Below are positions 37,449 through 45,145 of a stretch of 64,000 nucleotides of DNA, in pieces. The notes below the pieces were generated by a model. That model did not search any database, was not told where the DNA came from, and saw only the letters and a list, made by a program, of their open reading frames with translations. Origin of the DNA: Pseudomonas tructae (GTDB lineage Bacteria > Pseudomonadota > Gammaproteobacteria > Pseudomonadales > Pseudomonadaceae). Both the position numbers and the translations under genes were made by a program. The stretch covers positions 1,994,501 to 2,058,500 of the forward strand of contig NZ_CP035952.1 of NCBI RefSeq assembly GCF_004214895.1, given 5' to 3'. Each line of letters begins with the position of its first letter. Positions within the stretch are counted from its first letter, which is position 1.

Positions 37449-37521
37449 CATGCCGAATGATCTTTTGTCCGAATGGCGCCCGAGCGTTAGCCTGCGCACT
37501 TCTTTGAACAGGAGCGGGCAA

Positions 37522-38454
37522 GTGAAACGGGGTGTGGCGTATGCCGGTATAGCCGGTGCGATGTGGGGCATGGTGCTGATGGTGCCGCAGCTGTTGCCGG
37601 AGTTCAGCCCGGTACTGCTCAGTTGCGCGCGCTTCGTGCTGTTCGGCCTGGTGACCCTGGTGCTGGCGATCCCCATGCGCAAGGCACTGGGGCGTCTGAC
37701 CCTGGGCGACCTGTGGATGATCGGGCGCCTGGCGCTGATCGGCAACCTGCTGTACTTCATCTGCCTGGTGGCGGCGATCCAGCGCTTGGGTGTAGCGCCG
37801 GCGTCGTTGATCGTCGGTGTGCTGCCGCTGACCATCACCCTGTATGGTCGTAACGACAGTGGTGCGGTGGCATTGCGCCAATTGCTGTTGCCATTGGCGC
37901 TGATCCTGGCCGGGATGCTTTGTATCAACCTGCAGACCTTTGCCCTGGAGCCTGGCGCGGTGGCCGACAAGCTGGTCGGGCTGTTTTATGCCCTTGGCGC
38001 GTTGGCCTGCTGGACCTGGTACGCCGTGCACAACAGCCGTTACCTCAAGCAGTGCGGGCATTTCGACAGCCACCAGTGGTCGGTGCTCAGCGGGGTGATG
38101 ACCGGGGTCTTCAGCCTGGTGCTGGTGGTGTTGCTGGCGTTGTGGCAACCGGCGCAGTTGCAGGTCGACGCCGCGCCTGAGCGCTGGCTGCTGTTCTGGC
38201 TGTATAGCCTGGGTTGCGCAGTGTTCGGCTCGTGGCTGGCAGCCTTGTTGTGGAATGCTGCGTCCAAGCGCATGCCATTGACCCTGAGCGGCCAGTTGAT
38301 CGTCTTTGAGACCCTGTTCGCGTTGCTCTACGCCTTCATCTGGCGGCAAAGTGGGCCGAGCCTGCTGGAAGGTCTGGCGATAGTCCTGGTGATCGGCGGC
38401 GTGTGCTGGTCGATGCGTCAGCATGAGCCGGGCAGGGCAGTAACGGCTGCATAG
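37522..38454 (+). CDS. EamA/DMT-family membrane exporter
   Basis: The 310 residues form about ten transmembrane helices as two EamA repeats (GVAYAGIAGAMWGMVLMVPQ in the first). Such proteins export amino acids or other metabolites. The GTG at 37522 follows GGAG at good distance. The frame is open upstream through the LysR gene, which is not coding. Divergent from the LysR regulator, its probable controller. Confidence 0.85.
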   Translation: MKRGVAYAGIAGAMWGMVLMVPQLLPEFSPVLLSCARFVLFGLVTLVLAIPMRKALGRLTLGDLWMIGRLALIGNLLYFICLVAAIQRLGVAPASLIVGVLPLTITLYGRNDSGAVALRQLLLPLALILAGMLCINLQTFALEPGAVADKLVGLFYALGALACWTWYAVHNSRYLKQCGHFDSHQWSVLSGVMTGVFSLVLVVLLALWQPAQLQVDAAPERWLLFWLYSLGCAVFGSWLAALLWNAASKRMPLTLSGQLIVFETLFALLYAFIWRQSGPSLLEGLAIVLVIGGVCWSMRQHEPGRAVTAA

Positions 38455-38542
38455 GCGCTTCCTGCCAGGGGCTTGCAAAACTTCGACAACCCTGCGAAAA
38501 CGCAGCCCACCAAAGGCATATCCCGTTTCAAAGAGGTCAAGC

Positions 38543-38881
38543 ATGAGCAGCGAACTGCAAATCATCGATATCCAGCCAGGCGACGGCAAGGCCGTGGTCA
38601 AGGGCGCGCTGATCACCACCCAGTACACCGGCTGGCTCGCTGACGGCACCGAGTTCGATTCCTCCTACAGCCGTGGCAAAGCGTTCCAGTGCGTCATCGG
38701 CTCTGGCCGGGTGATCAAGGGCTGGGACCAGGGCCTGATGGGTATGCAGGTCGGTGGCAAACGCAAGCTGCTGGTGCCGGCGCACCTGGGTTACGGCGAG
38801 CGCAGCATGGGCAAGATCCCGCCCAATTCCGACCTGACTTTCGAGATCGAACTGTTAGAAGTCTTGACCCGCGAGGATTGA
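38543..38881 (+). CDS. FKBP-type peptidyl-prolyl cis-trans isomerase
   Basis: A 112-residue single FKBP domain without signal peptide, so cytoplasmic. Conserved elements include TTQYTGWLADGTEFDSSYSR, VIKGWDQGLMGMQVGGKRKL, the LGYGERSMGKIPPNSDLTFE segment and the C-terminal FEIELLEV strand. Aromatic drug-pocket residues are mostly in place. AAAGAGGT lies upstream. Confidence 0.93.
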   Translation: MSSELQIIDIQPGDGKAVVKGALITTQYTGWLADGTEFDSSYSRGKAFQCVIGSGRVIKGWDQGLMGMQVGGKRKLLVPAHLGYGERSMGKIPPNSDLTFEIELLEVLTRED

Positions 38882-39018
38882 GCTTCGTCTTAATTCAGCA
38901 ATATCAATGCTCTACAGTGGCTCTGGCTCAGGGTCGAGCGCTCAGGGATCGAACCAAATGGCATTCTTGCACTCTGAAGCTTGCCCGATTCCACGGAGGG
39001 AACATCAGACAGGGATCC

Positions 39019-39040
39019 CCCCGCGGCTTCGGCCGCGGGG
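39019..39040 (+). other. UUCG tetraloop hairpin in the leader of the phosphatase gene
   Basis: CCCCGCGGC, TTCG loop, GCCGCGGGG: a perfect 9-bp GC stem with the extra-stable cUUCGg loop, about 46 bp upstream of the ATG at 39086. No T-tract follows, so it is unlikely to be a terminator. It could be part of a structured 5' leader or of a small RNA in the 204-bp gap after the FKBP gene. Confidence 0.6.
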
Positions 39041-39085
39041 TGGTACAGGCGGGTCAGCCTCAATCCTTTTGCTGTGAAGAGCCTT

Positions 39086-39748
39086 ATGACGTTGCCGCCC
39101 TTGATCAAACGCCACCGCCGCGTTGCCCTGTCCCTTGCCCTGCTTGCCGGCGTCGGCCTGCTGGCGTTCGAGGCGCTTGAAAGTCGCGCCGCACCTGTAG
39201 ATGGCGTACAGACCCTAGTGTTCCTGCGCCACGCCGAGAAACCCGGCGAAGGCCTGGGGCAACTCAATTGCCAGGGCCTGAACCGCGCCCTGGACCTGGC
39301 CACCTTGCTGCCGGAAAAATTCGGCAAGGCCGACTATGTGTTCGCCGCCAATCCCTCACGGCACGTCGAAGAGGGCAGCAAGGACGACGCCTACAGCTAT
39401 ATCCGCCCGCTGATGACCATCAGCCCCAGCGCCATCAAGCTCGGACTGCCGGTCAATATCGACTTTGGCGCCAACGACACCGGCGATCTGGCCGACGAGC
39501 TGCTGCAGGACAAATACCGCAACGCCACGGTCTATACCGCCTGGTCCCACGGCTACCTGCCGGAGCTGATCAACACCGTGGCCGGCAAGGCCCTGGGCGA
39601 AAAACGGGTGATTACTGACGATTGGGACGGTGCGGATTTCGACTCGATGTATGTGCTGACCCTGACCTGGCACGATGGCAAGGCCAGCCTGCTCAGCCGC
39701 AATTACAAACAGGGCCTGAACAACGGTGAGCACAGCTGCCCGAGCTGA
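39086..39748 (+). CDS. Histidine phosphatase family protein, membrane-anchored or secreted
   Basis: The 220 residues start with a basic stretch and hydrophobic signal/anchor (RVALSLALLAGVGLLAFEAL). The domain opens with LVFLRHAEKPGEG, the RHxE motif whose His is phosphorylated during catalysis. The second catalytic His probably lies in YTAWSHGYLPELI. Substrate unknown. The start at 39086 lacks a strong ribosome site; the upstream in-frame extension would cross the GC hairpin. Confidence 0.8.
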   Translation: MTLPPLIKRHRRVALSLALLAGVGLLAFEALESRAAPVDGVQTLVFLRHAEKPGEGLGQLNCQGLNRALDLATLLPEKFGKADYVFAANPSRHVEEGSKDDAYSYIRPLMTISPSAIKLGLPVNIDFGANDTGDLADELLQDKYRNATVYTAWSHGYLPELINTVAGKALGEKRVITDDWDGADFDSMYVLTLTWHDGKASLLSRNYKQGLNNGEHSCPS

Positions 39749-39751
39749 TGC

Positions 39752-40438
39752 TCAGTTCAAGGCTTCGAACTGTTCCTTGTCCTGGCGCCACTCAAACACC
39801 TTGCCCAGGCAATGGCGGTTGGGCTCCAGCAACACCTGGGTGCTGCCACTTTCGATACGTACCTTGAGGGTGTCGATGCCCTGGCTGTAGCAACCGGGCA
39901 GACCCACCTCAAGGGTTTGCACGCGCTTGCCGCTGGCCTTGTCCATGACCTCGATGGTCTTGACCTGATCATAGGATTCGGCCAGCGGAATCTGGAAATA
40001 GAAGCGCTCGGTAGCGGCCGCCTGAGGCAGCGCTGGGGTACCACCAGGCCAGACTTGCTGATGACCGAAGTTGGCCACCATGCGCAACGCCAGAGGCAAC
40101 TGCTTGGTGTTGCTGTAGGCCGTCCAGTTGCCGTGGACAGGCTCCCCGTACGGGTTGGAGTCAATGTCGAAGAACTTCAGCCGGGCGCTGGGCAAGCCGC
40201 CGCTGTCCAGTTCATCCATGGACAGTTGCCGGGTGTAGCTCACCGAGCGCTTTAGACGGATCGGCGTGCGGTAACGATCATAAAAGTAGAAACCATGCTT
40301 GTAGTCATTGGTTTTCTCGATCACCAGGGTGATCGCCTGCTTGCCCAGGGTGCCTTGATACACCGACTGATAAGCCTGGGCGCCAAGGCTCACGCTGAGC
40401 AGCATGGTCACCAGCAGGCAACTGCGTAGTGTGCTCAT
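39752..40438 (-). CDS. Secreted hypothetical protein, XAC2610-like pair member 2
   Basis: The 228 residues have a signal peptide (MSTLRSCLLVTMLLSVSLGAQA). The mature part starts with YQSVYQGTLGKQAITLVIEK. It contains conserved small beta-strand segments and two Cys (PGCYSQG and NRHCLGK) likely to form a disulfide. Its first base overlaps the end of the upstream gene, which begins with a similar motif (FHGTQGDTAIELAL), so the two look like distant paralogues. No known function. Confidence 0.7.
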   Translation of the reverse strand: MSTLRSCLLVTMLLSVSLGAQAYQSVYQGTLGKQAITLVIEKTNDYKHGFYFYDRYRTPIRLKRSVSYTRQLSMDELDSGGLPSARLKFFDIDSNPYGEPVHGNWTAYSNTKQLPLALRMVANFGHQQVWPGGTPALPQAAATERFYFQIPLAESYDQVKTIEVMDKASGKRVQTLEVGLPGCYSQGIDTLKVRIESGSTQVLLEPNRHCLGKVFEWRQDKEQFEALN

Positions 40439-41199
40439 CAGTTGCGCTCCTTGGCTTGCAGCTCGCTCGTCAGTGCATAGCGATCGTTGGCCGGTTGGTA
40501 AATGTAGTACTGCTGCTCCTTGCCCGCCGCCCCGCCACTGGCCATCTGCCCGACCGGGATGGCTTTGAAATCAATTGCGCCATCGTTGTTGAAGTCGGCA
40601 AAGCTCAAACTGGCGCTGCCTTGAAACAACAGCGTCAGGTTGTCGATGACCTGCACTGTCTGGCCAGTGCTGCGATCAATGATGCTGATGCGATCGATGG
40701 TGCCAACGTACTCGCCTGCGGCCTTGTGTGCGTGCACACGAAACAGCTTGCGCCCGTTCAGTGGCAGTTGCAGCAGTTCGCCCTGCCAGGGTGTGTCCTG
40801 GCGGTCGCTGAAACGGGTGATGCGCTTGAGCTCCAGTGCCTGGCGTTCACGGTTGCGCAGGTTTACCCGCACGCCGCGCAGTTCGCGGTCGTGGGTAAAC
40901 ACAAAAGGTTGAATCAACAGCGCGGCGGACGGCAGGTCCTGGTTGTCCAGCAGATTGATCAGCAGCGGCAAGCGATGATCGTAAGGGGTGCGTTCAAGCG
41001 GGATGAGCCACTGACGCTGTTCTTCCAGCCAGTAACCTTCGATGGTTTCGTGCTGCGGGTCATAGGTCAGGGCGAGTTCAATGGCGGTGTCGCCTTGGGT
41101 GCCGTGGAAAACACTGACGGGAAGCGCAGCCTGAACTGAGAAACAGGGCAACAGGGTTGCCAGGCTGAGCCAGGAAAACAGTCTTGGAATAGGGTTCAT
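40438..41199 (-). CDS. Secreted hypothetical protein, XAC2610-like pair member 1
   Basis: A 253-residue protein with a signal peptide (RLFSWLSLATLLPCFSVQAA). Near the C-terminus, LSFADFNNDGAIDFKAIP resembles FG-GAP/EF-hand-like calcium loops, followed by QQYYIYQPANDRYALTSELQ, a typical ending of XAC2610-related proteins. Periplasmic, function unknown. Adjacent to, but divergent from, the pyocin. Confidence 0.7.
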   Translation of the reverse strand: MNPIPRLFSWLSLATLLPCFSVQAALPVSVFHGTQGDTAIELALTYDPQHETIEGYWLEEQRQWLIPLERTPYDHRLPLLINLLDNQDLPSAALLIQPFVFTHDRELRGVRVNLRNRERQALELKRITRFSDRQDTPWQGELLQLPLNGRKLFRVHAHKAAGEYVGTIDRISIIDRSTGQTVQVIDNLTLLFQGSASLSFADFNNDGAIDFKAIPVGQMASGGAAGKEQQYYIYQPANDRYALTSELQAKERN

Positions 41200-41342
41200 A
41201 CGGGCGGGGCGTCCATGCGAAAAAGCTGCGCAAGGCTAGCAAATTCCAGGGTGAGGGGCGACTGCTGATGTGACTGTTGGTAATAGGAGTAATTATCTTT
41301 AACGTCTTTTTCGATTTTTTCTGAAGAGATATCTGGTGAAAA

Positions 41343-41348
41343 TATACT
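41343..41348 (+). promoter_or_regulatory. -10 element of the pyocin promoter
   Basis: TATACT at 41343-41348; a TTCTGA-like -35 lies at about 41319-41324 with an 18-base spacer. The -10 overlaps the first bases of the LexA box, so LexA binding would block polymerase. Confidence 0.55.
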
Positions 41349-41364
41349 GTTTAAATGTACAGTA
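41345..41364. promoter_or_regulatory. LexA (SOS) box of the pyocin gene
   Basis: The 20-bp site TACTGT-N8-ACAGTA has the full CTGT-N8-ACAG consensus extended symmetrically by two bases each side. It lies 93 bp upstream of the pyocin ATG and overlaps its -10. This is the arrangement used by colicins. In P. aeruginosa most S-pyocins instead use PrtN and P-boxes. Confidence 0.88.
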
Positions 41365-41369
41365 GTTTT

Positions 41370-41388
41370 GTCGCCCAAGAGGGGCGAC
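41370..41388 (+). other. Hairpin in the pyocin 5' leader
   Basis: GTCGCCC, loop AAGAG, GGGCGAC: a perfect 7-bp stem about 15 bases after the expected transcription start. A second small stem, AGGGTT/AACCCT, follows at 41401-41416. Together they make a structured leader ahead of the ribosome site. Confidence 0.6.
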
Positions 41389-41456
41389 CAACCAACGACT
41401 AGGGTTCACAAACCCTGTCTTGATTGAAAATGTCCAAGCAGTCAAAGGATAGAAAT

Positions 41457-43334
41457 ATGCCAGGAAGCATTGTTTTACCTCCTCTCATCATCAGCGATAG
41501 AGAACAGACCTACGGTCCGGTTGGCGGCGGCGGCTACGATGCCAATGCGGACTTGAGCTACAACCTCGCCATTCTCAAGCAACCTGATGCGCTGCAGTCG
41601 CTGACCAAACAGAACCTGCGTGGCCGGGTGGTCGGCTCGCTGGAAGTGATCGAGAACAAACTCAAAGCCTTCTTTTCGGCCAAGCTGGCAACGGTTTCGG
41701 CTGATACTGAAAGCGAATTGCAAGCGGCTGGTGTCCGCAACGAGGCCACTTACCAGACCTCTTCAGACACCGAAAATGCCAAGCGCACGGTCGATGGCCT
41801 GATCCAGCAGAAAAACGCACTGTTGGGTGCCTCTCAGTCCTTGGCGCTAGCCTATTCCGGCAGCGATCCGCTGACGCTTACCGATGCCGAAAGAGGGCAG
41901 ATCGTAGTGCGGGAAATGGGCTGGACCCTGAGCCAGTACCCAGCATTGGCCAGGTCTCAGCAAGACCGCTATGGCGACTCGTACAGTGCCGCTTATCAAG
42001 CCAGGATCCTTGCCGAGGCCATCGCCATTCTCAACCGCAAATCTGCTGCGTTGGCAGCGCGGCAGGCTCAGCTTCAGGCTGCTGAGGCCGAGGCGCGTCG
42101 CCTGGCTGAAGTGCAACGCCAGGCGCAAGAGCAAGCGCGTCTGGCCGAAGCCAAGCGTAAAGCCGAGGAACAGGCACGCTTGGCGGCCGAGGAAGCGACT
42201 CGCGCCGCCAACACCTTCAGGGTGCCGGTCGCCGGCAACAAGGCCCAACTCAGTGCCGTGGCAGGTTCCATTGGCCTCGCCACGGGTTCGAAGTTCACCC
42301 TCGATGCCGCCATCCAGGGTGCTATCAAGTTGTTGCAAGCAGCAGCCGGTGTTGTGCTCGATCGTGCGACCGGCGTGGGTATCGGTTTGCTGGTTTATTC
42401 GCCCTCGCTGGGCAATAGCGACCGATTTCCGCCAACCTCGCTGACGGTTCCAGCCGGTAACCTGGCGCCCAATCTGCCGCCGAACCTGGCGGCAATCGCG
42501 GCGGCTGGTGGTACGGTCGACATGCCATATCGGATGGTGGGTAGCCGTACGCAGTATTCGCTGGTCAAGACCGGCTCGGCCGGTGGCTTGTCGCCGAAGG
42601 TCAAGGTCAGGCAACTGAGCCTCAATGCTGCACGCAATGCCTACACCTTCACTAGCGCCGACACACCGCCGATCACCTTGAGTTTTCCCATTGCCGCACC
42701 TGGCAACAGCTCCACGGGCACCCCGGCAAAACCTGTGGACGTGCCGGTTTACACTGGCGTTACCCTGACCCCGATCCAGGTCGAGGGCGAGGTTTTCCCC
42801 GCGCTCAACCCGTTGGATATCCATGACGGTATTTACGTCTTTCCGGCCGATTCTGGGTTGGCGCCCCTGTATGGTGTGTACAGTTCGCCTTATGAAGGGG
42901 CTACCACGGTTGGCGTTCATAGCGGGCGAAAGTACAACCCTGCCAAGGCGGGTGGCCCCGTCCGGCAACTGGATTGGAAGAGTGCCTCGATCACTTCGGC
43001 GGGAATCGCCCAGGTGAAGCTGCACACCGGGCGCTTTGCCCCCTCCGACGCCAATAACATCATGATTGCCCGGTTGGAGAAGATCCTGCGCGGTGAGCTA
43101 CAGGTCACCGATACGGACAAGCGTTTTTACACCCACGAAATCAGGGAGCTGGAGCGTTATCGTGCGCTCGGCGTCAAGGATGGTCATGAAGACCTCTCGG
43201 TATGGAATGATGCCCATACGGCGACGCTTGAAGACTATGGCATCAATGAGCGCACTGACTCGCTCTATACCCAGCAAGCCAAAGAGGCGGGTGAGCAGCA
43301 GGAATACAAGGAAGCAATGAGGGATTTTAAATGA
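41457..43334 (+). CDS. S-type pyocin (colicin-like bacteriocin) with unassigned toxin domain
   Basis: The 625 residues begin MPGSIVLPPLIISD, have a helical N-terminal receptor/uptake region (about 1-190) and a charged coiled coil (about 190-252). The Pyocin_S translocation domain (about 255-475) includes AANTFRVPVAG, PVYTGVTLTPI and YVFPADSGLAPLYGVY, all hallmarks seen in pyocin S1/S2. The last about 148 residues form the toxin; they lack an HNH DNase ending and I cannot assign them to E3, E5 or D types. Candidate catalytic residues are H560, E561, E564, W583 and H587 (FYTHEIRELERYR and WNDAHTATLEDYG). AAAGGA seven bases upstream supports this start over ATG 41430. Confidence 0.9.
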   Translation: MPGSIVLPPLIISDREQTYGPVGGGGYDANADLSYNLAILKQPDALQSLTKQNLRGRVVGSLEVIENKLKAFFSAKLATVSADTESELQAAGVRNEATYQTSSDTENAKRTVDGLIQQKNALLGASQSLALAYSGSDPLTLTDAERGQIVVREMGWTLSQYPALARSQQDRYGDSYSAAYQARILAEAIAILNRKSAALAARQAQLQAAEAEARRLAEVQRQAQEQARLAEAKRKAEEQARLAAEEATRAANTFRVPVAGNKAQLSAVAGSIGLATGSKFTLDAAIQGAIKLLQAAAGVVLDRATGVGIGLLVYSPSLGNSDRFPPTSLTVPAGNLAPNLPPNLAAIAAAGGTVDMPYRMVGSRTQYSLVKTGSAGGLSPKVKVRQLSLNAARNAYTFTSADTPPITLSFPIAAPGNSSTGTPAKPVDVPVYTGVTLTPIQVEGEVFPALNPLDIHDGIYVFPADSGLAPLYGVYSSPYEGATTVGVHSGRKYNPAKAGGPVRQLDWKSASITSAGIAQVKLHTGRFAPSDANNIMIARLEKILRGELQVTDTDKRFYTHEIRELERYRALGVKDGHEDLSVWNDAHTATLEDYGINERTDSLYTQQAKEAGEQQEYKEAMRDFK

Positions 43335-43594
43335 GCACTATCAAAGACATCATCTTGAATGAATCGGTAGCGGATGTACTGACGGCGCTCCTGCCGGGGT
43401 CTTCTATTCAGCGCATCGACCAAATGTACGTCAATTACAAGTTCGAGGTCATTGCCAGTGGCGAGTTGGTGAACACGTGCCAAAGGCTGCATGCCGAAGG
43501 CGTGTTCGCCACAGGCGAAAACGGCCGCACCATCAAAGGCCCGAAGTGGAAGGCACCTGGTTTTGTGACCAGCAAGAAGTACGCTGGCGTGTAA
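43331..43594 (+). CDS. Probable immunity protein of the pyocin
   Basis: An 87-residue cytoplasmic protein whose ATG overlaps the pyocin stop (ATGA), the classic toxin-immunity layout. The sequence (GSSIQRIDQMYVNYKFEVIA and GRTIKGPKWKAPGFVTSKKY) does not match colicin DNase, E3, E5 or D immunity proteins that I recognise. It has several Lys residues in the C-terminal half. Function is inferred from position and size. Confidence 0.75.
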   Translation: MSTIKDIILNESVADVLTALLPGSSIQRIDQMYVNYKFEVIASGELVNTCQRLHAEGVFATGENGRTIKGPKWKAPGFVTSKKYAGV

Positions 43595-43609
43595 AACCCT
43601 TCTAAGCCC

Positions 43610-43662
43610 ATCGCGGGGCAAGCCCGCTCCTACGTTGTGTGGGAGCGGGCTTGCCCCGCGAT
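43610..43662. repeat. REP element pair (inverted)
   Basis: Units at 43610-43633 and 43639-43662 with only 5 bases between. They separate the pyocin unit from the convergent Lrp gene and may end both transcripts. Confidence 0.9.
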
Positions 43663-43670
43663 TGCCGTCC

Positions 43671-44108
43671 TCAGGCCATCGGCGGCAAGCGCCGCTTCAC
43701 CGGGGTCTTCTTGACGATGGCGGTGTTGGTCTCGGCATGGCTGTTGAGCTTGTCCAGCACCGTGTCGAGTTCTTCCATCGAACGCACGTGCAGGCGCGCG
43801 ATGAAGCAGTCGTCCCCCGTCACCTTGTCGCATTCGGTGAACTCCGGGATGGCCATGATCTGCCGTTCCACTTCCTGCAACTGCCCCGGCAACGGTCGTA
43901 CCCGCACGATCGCCTGCAACTGGTAGCCGAAGCAACGCGGGTCGATCTCCACCGTGTAGCCCTTGAGCACGCCGCGCTCTTCAAGCCGGCGCAGGCGTTC
44001 ACTGACGCTGGGTGCTGACAGCCCGCTCAGTTGCGCCAGGGCCTTGAGCGAACGTCGCGAGTCTTCCATCAGCGCCTTGATCAACAACTGGTCGATATCG
44101 TCGGTCAT
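43671..44108 (-). CDS. Lrp/AsnC-family transcriptional regulator
   Basis: The 145 residues have an N-terminal helix-turn-helix (IDQLLIKALMEDSRRSLKAL and LSAPSVSERLRRLEE) and a C-terminal RAM ligand-binding domain (FTECDKVTGDDCFIARLHVR). Such proteins sense amino acids. It is divergent from an EamA exporter 131 bp away, so regulation of amino acid export is likely. The start at 44108 gives the family length. Confidence 0.9.
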   Translation of the reverse strand: MTDDIDQLLIKALMEDSRRSLKALAQLSGLSAPSVSERLRRLEERGVLKGYTVEIDPRCFGYQLQAIVRVRPLPGQLQEVERQIMAIPEFTECDKVTGDDCFIARLHVRSMEELDTVLDKLNSHAETNTAIVKKTPVKRRLPPMA

Positions 44109-44239
44109 ACAGGCCTCATTAGGCAAAAGACGAAAACTGCCTTGATAGTAAAGGTAGATGATCAGTCTAGCCTGTTTTATCCGCTGGAACGGGCGCGGCC
44201 ACCCTTGCCATAATCTGTCCATCGTCGAGGAGGTGAGTG

Positions 44240-45145
44240 ATGGACAGTTCAATACGCCGTGGTTCGTTCGAGATGGTCGCCGCGATGTTGATATCCGGGA
44301 CCATTGGCTGGTTCGTGCTGGTGTCCGGCCAACCGGTGCTGGATGTGGTGTTCTGGCGCTGCGTGTTCGGGGCCGGCACGCTGCTGCTGATCTGCCTGGC
44401 CATGGGCTTTCTCAAGCCCGGTATCCTCACCCTGACGACCTTCGCCCTGGCAGTGCTCAGCGGTGTGGCCATTGTCGGCAACTGGGTGCTGCTGTTTGCT
44501 TCCTACTCCCGTGCCTCGATTGCCATCGGCACTGCGGTGTACAACGTCCAGCCGTTCATGCTGGTGGGCCTGGCGGCGCTGTTTCTCGGTGAGAAGATCA
44601 CCGTGCCCAAGCTGTTCTGGCTGGCGGTATCGTTTGTCGGGATGCTGGCAATCGTCAGTGCCCATGGCAGCCAGGGTGGTAGTGGCGATGACTATCTGGT
44701 GGGTATCGCCCTGGCCCTGGGGGCGGCATTTCTGTATGCGGTGGCGGCGTTGATCATCAAGCGCCTGAGCGGTACCCCGCCGCACCTGATCGCCCTGATC
44801 CAGGTGTGCACCGGCATCCTGTTGCTGGCGCCCTGGGCCAACACCCGCGGCCTGCCGGGCGATGTCGGCGCGCTGGCCAGCCTTGTGACCCTGGGCATTG
44901 TGCATACCGGGGTAATGTATGTGCTGCTGTATGGTGCGATCCAGAAACTGCCGACCGCCTTGACCGGGGCCTTGTCGTTCATCTACCCGATCGCGGCGAT
45001 CTTCGTTGACTGGTTCGCCTTTGGCCATCGCCTCGAACCATTGCAGTGGCTGGGTGTGGCCGCGATCCTGCTGGCCGCGGCCGGTATGCAGCAAGGCTGG
45101 TGGTTCAAACCGGCGATCAAGCCCGCTGCGATCAAGCCAGACTGA
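44240..45145 (+). CDS. EamA/DMT-family transporter
   Basis: The 301 residues form ten transmembrane helices in two EamA domains (PVLDVVFWRCVFGAGTLLLI and the second repeat from about 150). A strong GAGGAGGTGAG ribosome site precedes the ATG. It is divergent from an Lrp regulator, typical of amino-acid exporters. The end overlaps the convergent hydrolase gene by 14 bp. Confidence 0.87.
   Translation: MDSSIRRGSFEMVAAMLISGTIGWFVLVSGQPVLDVVFWRCVFGAGTLLLICLAMGFLKPGILTLTTFALAVLSGVAIVGNWVLLFASYSRASIAIGTAVYNVQPFMLVGLAALFLGEKITVPKLFWLAVSFVGMLAIVSAHGSQGGSGDDYLVGIALALGAAFLYAVAALIIKRLSGTPPHLIALIQVCTGILLLAPWANTRGLPGDVGALASLVTLGIVHTGVMYVLLYGAIQKLPTALTGALSFIYPIAAIFVDWFAFGHRLEPLQWLGVAAILLAAAGMQQGWWFKPAIKPAAIKPD

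Noticed and set aside
37369..38649. Long N-terminal extension of the LysR frame
   Set aside because: It runs through the divergent exporter; the helix-turn-helix starts a few residues after the Met at 37368.
38959..38970. TGGCATTCTTGC as a sigma-54 promoter before the histidine phosphatase
   Set aside because: The GG and GC are only 7 bases apart instead of 10.
41196..41378. 60-codon minus-strand frame overlapping the pyocin promoter and LexA box
   Set aside because: It needs a TTG start, has no ribosome site, and runs across the pyocin promoter and leader; no recognisable features.
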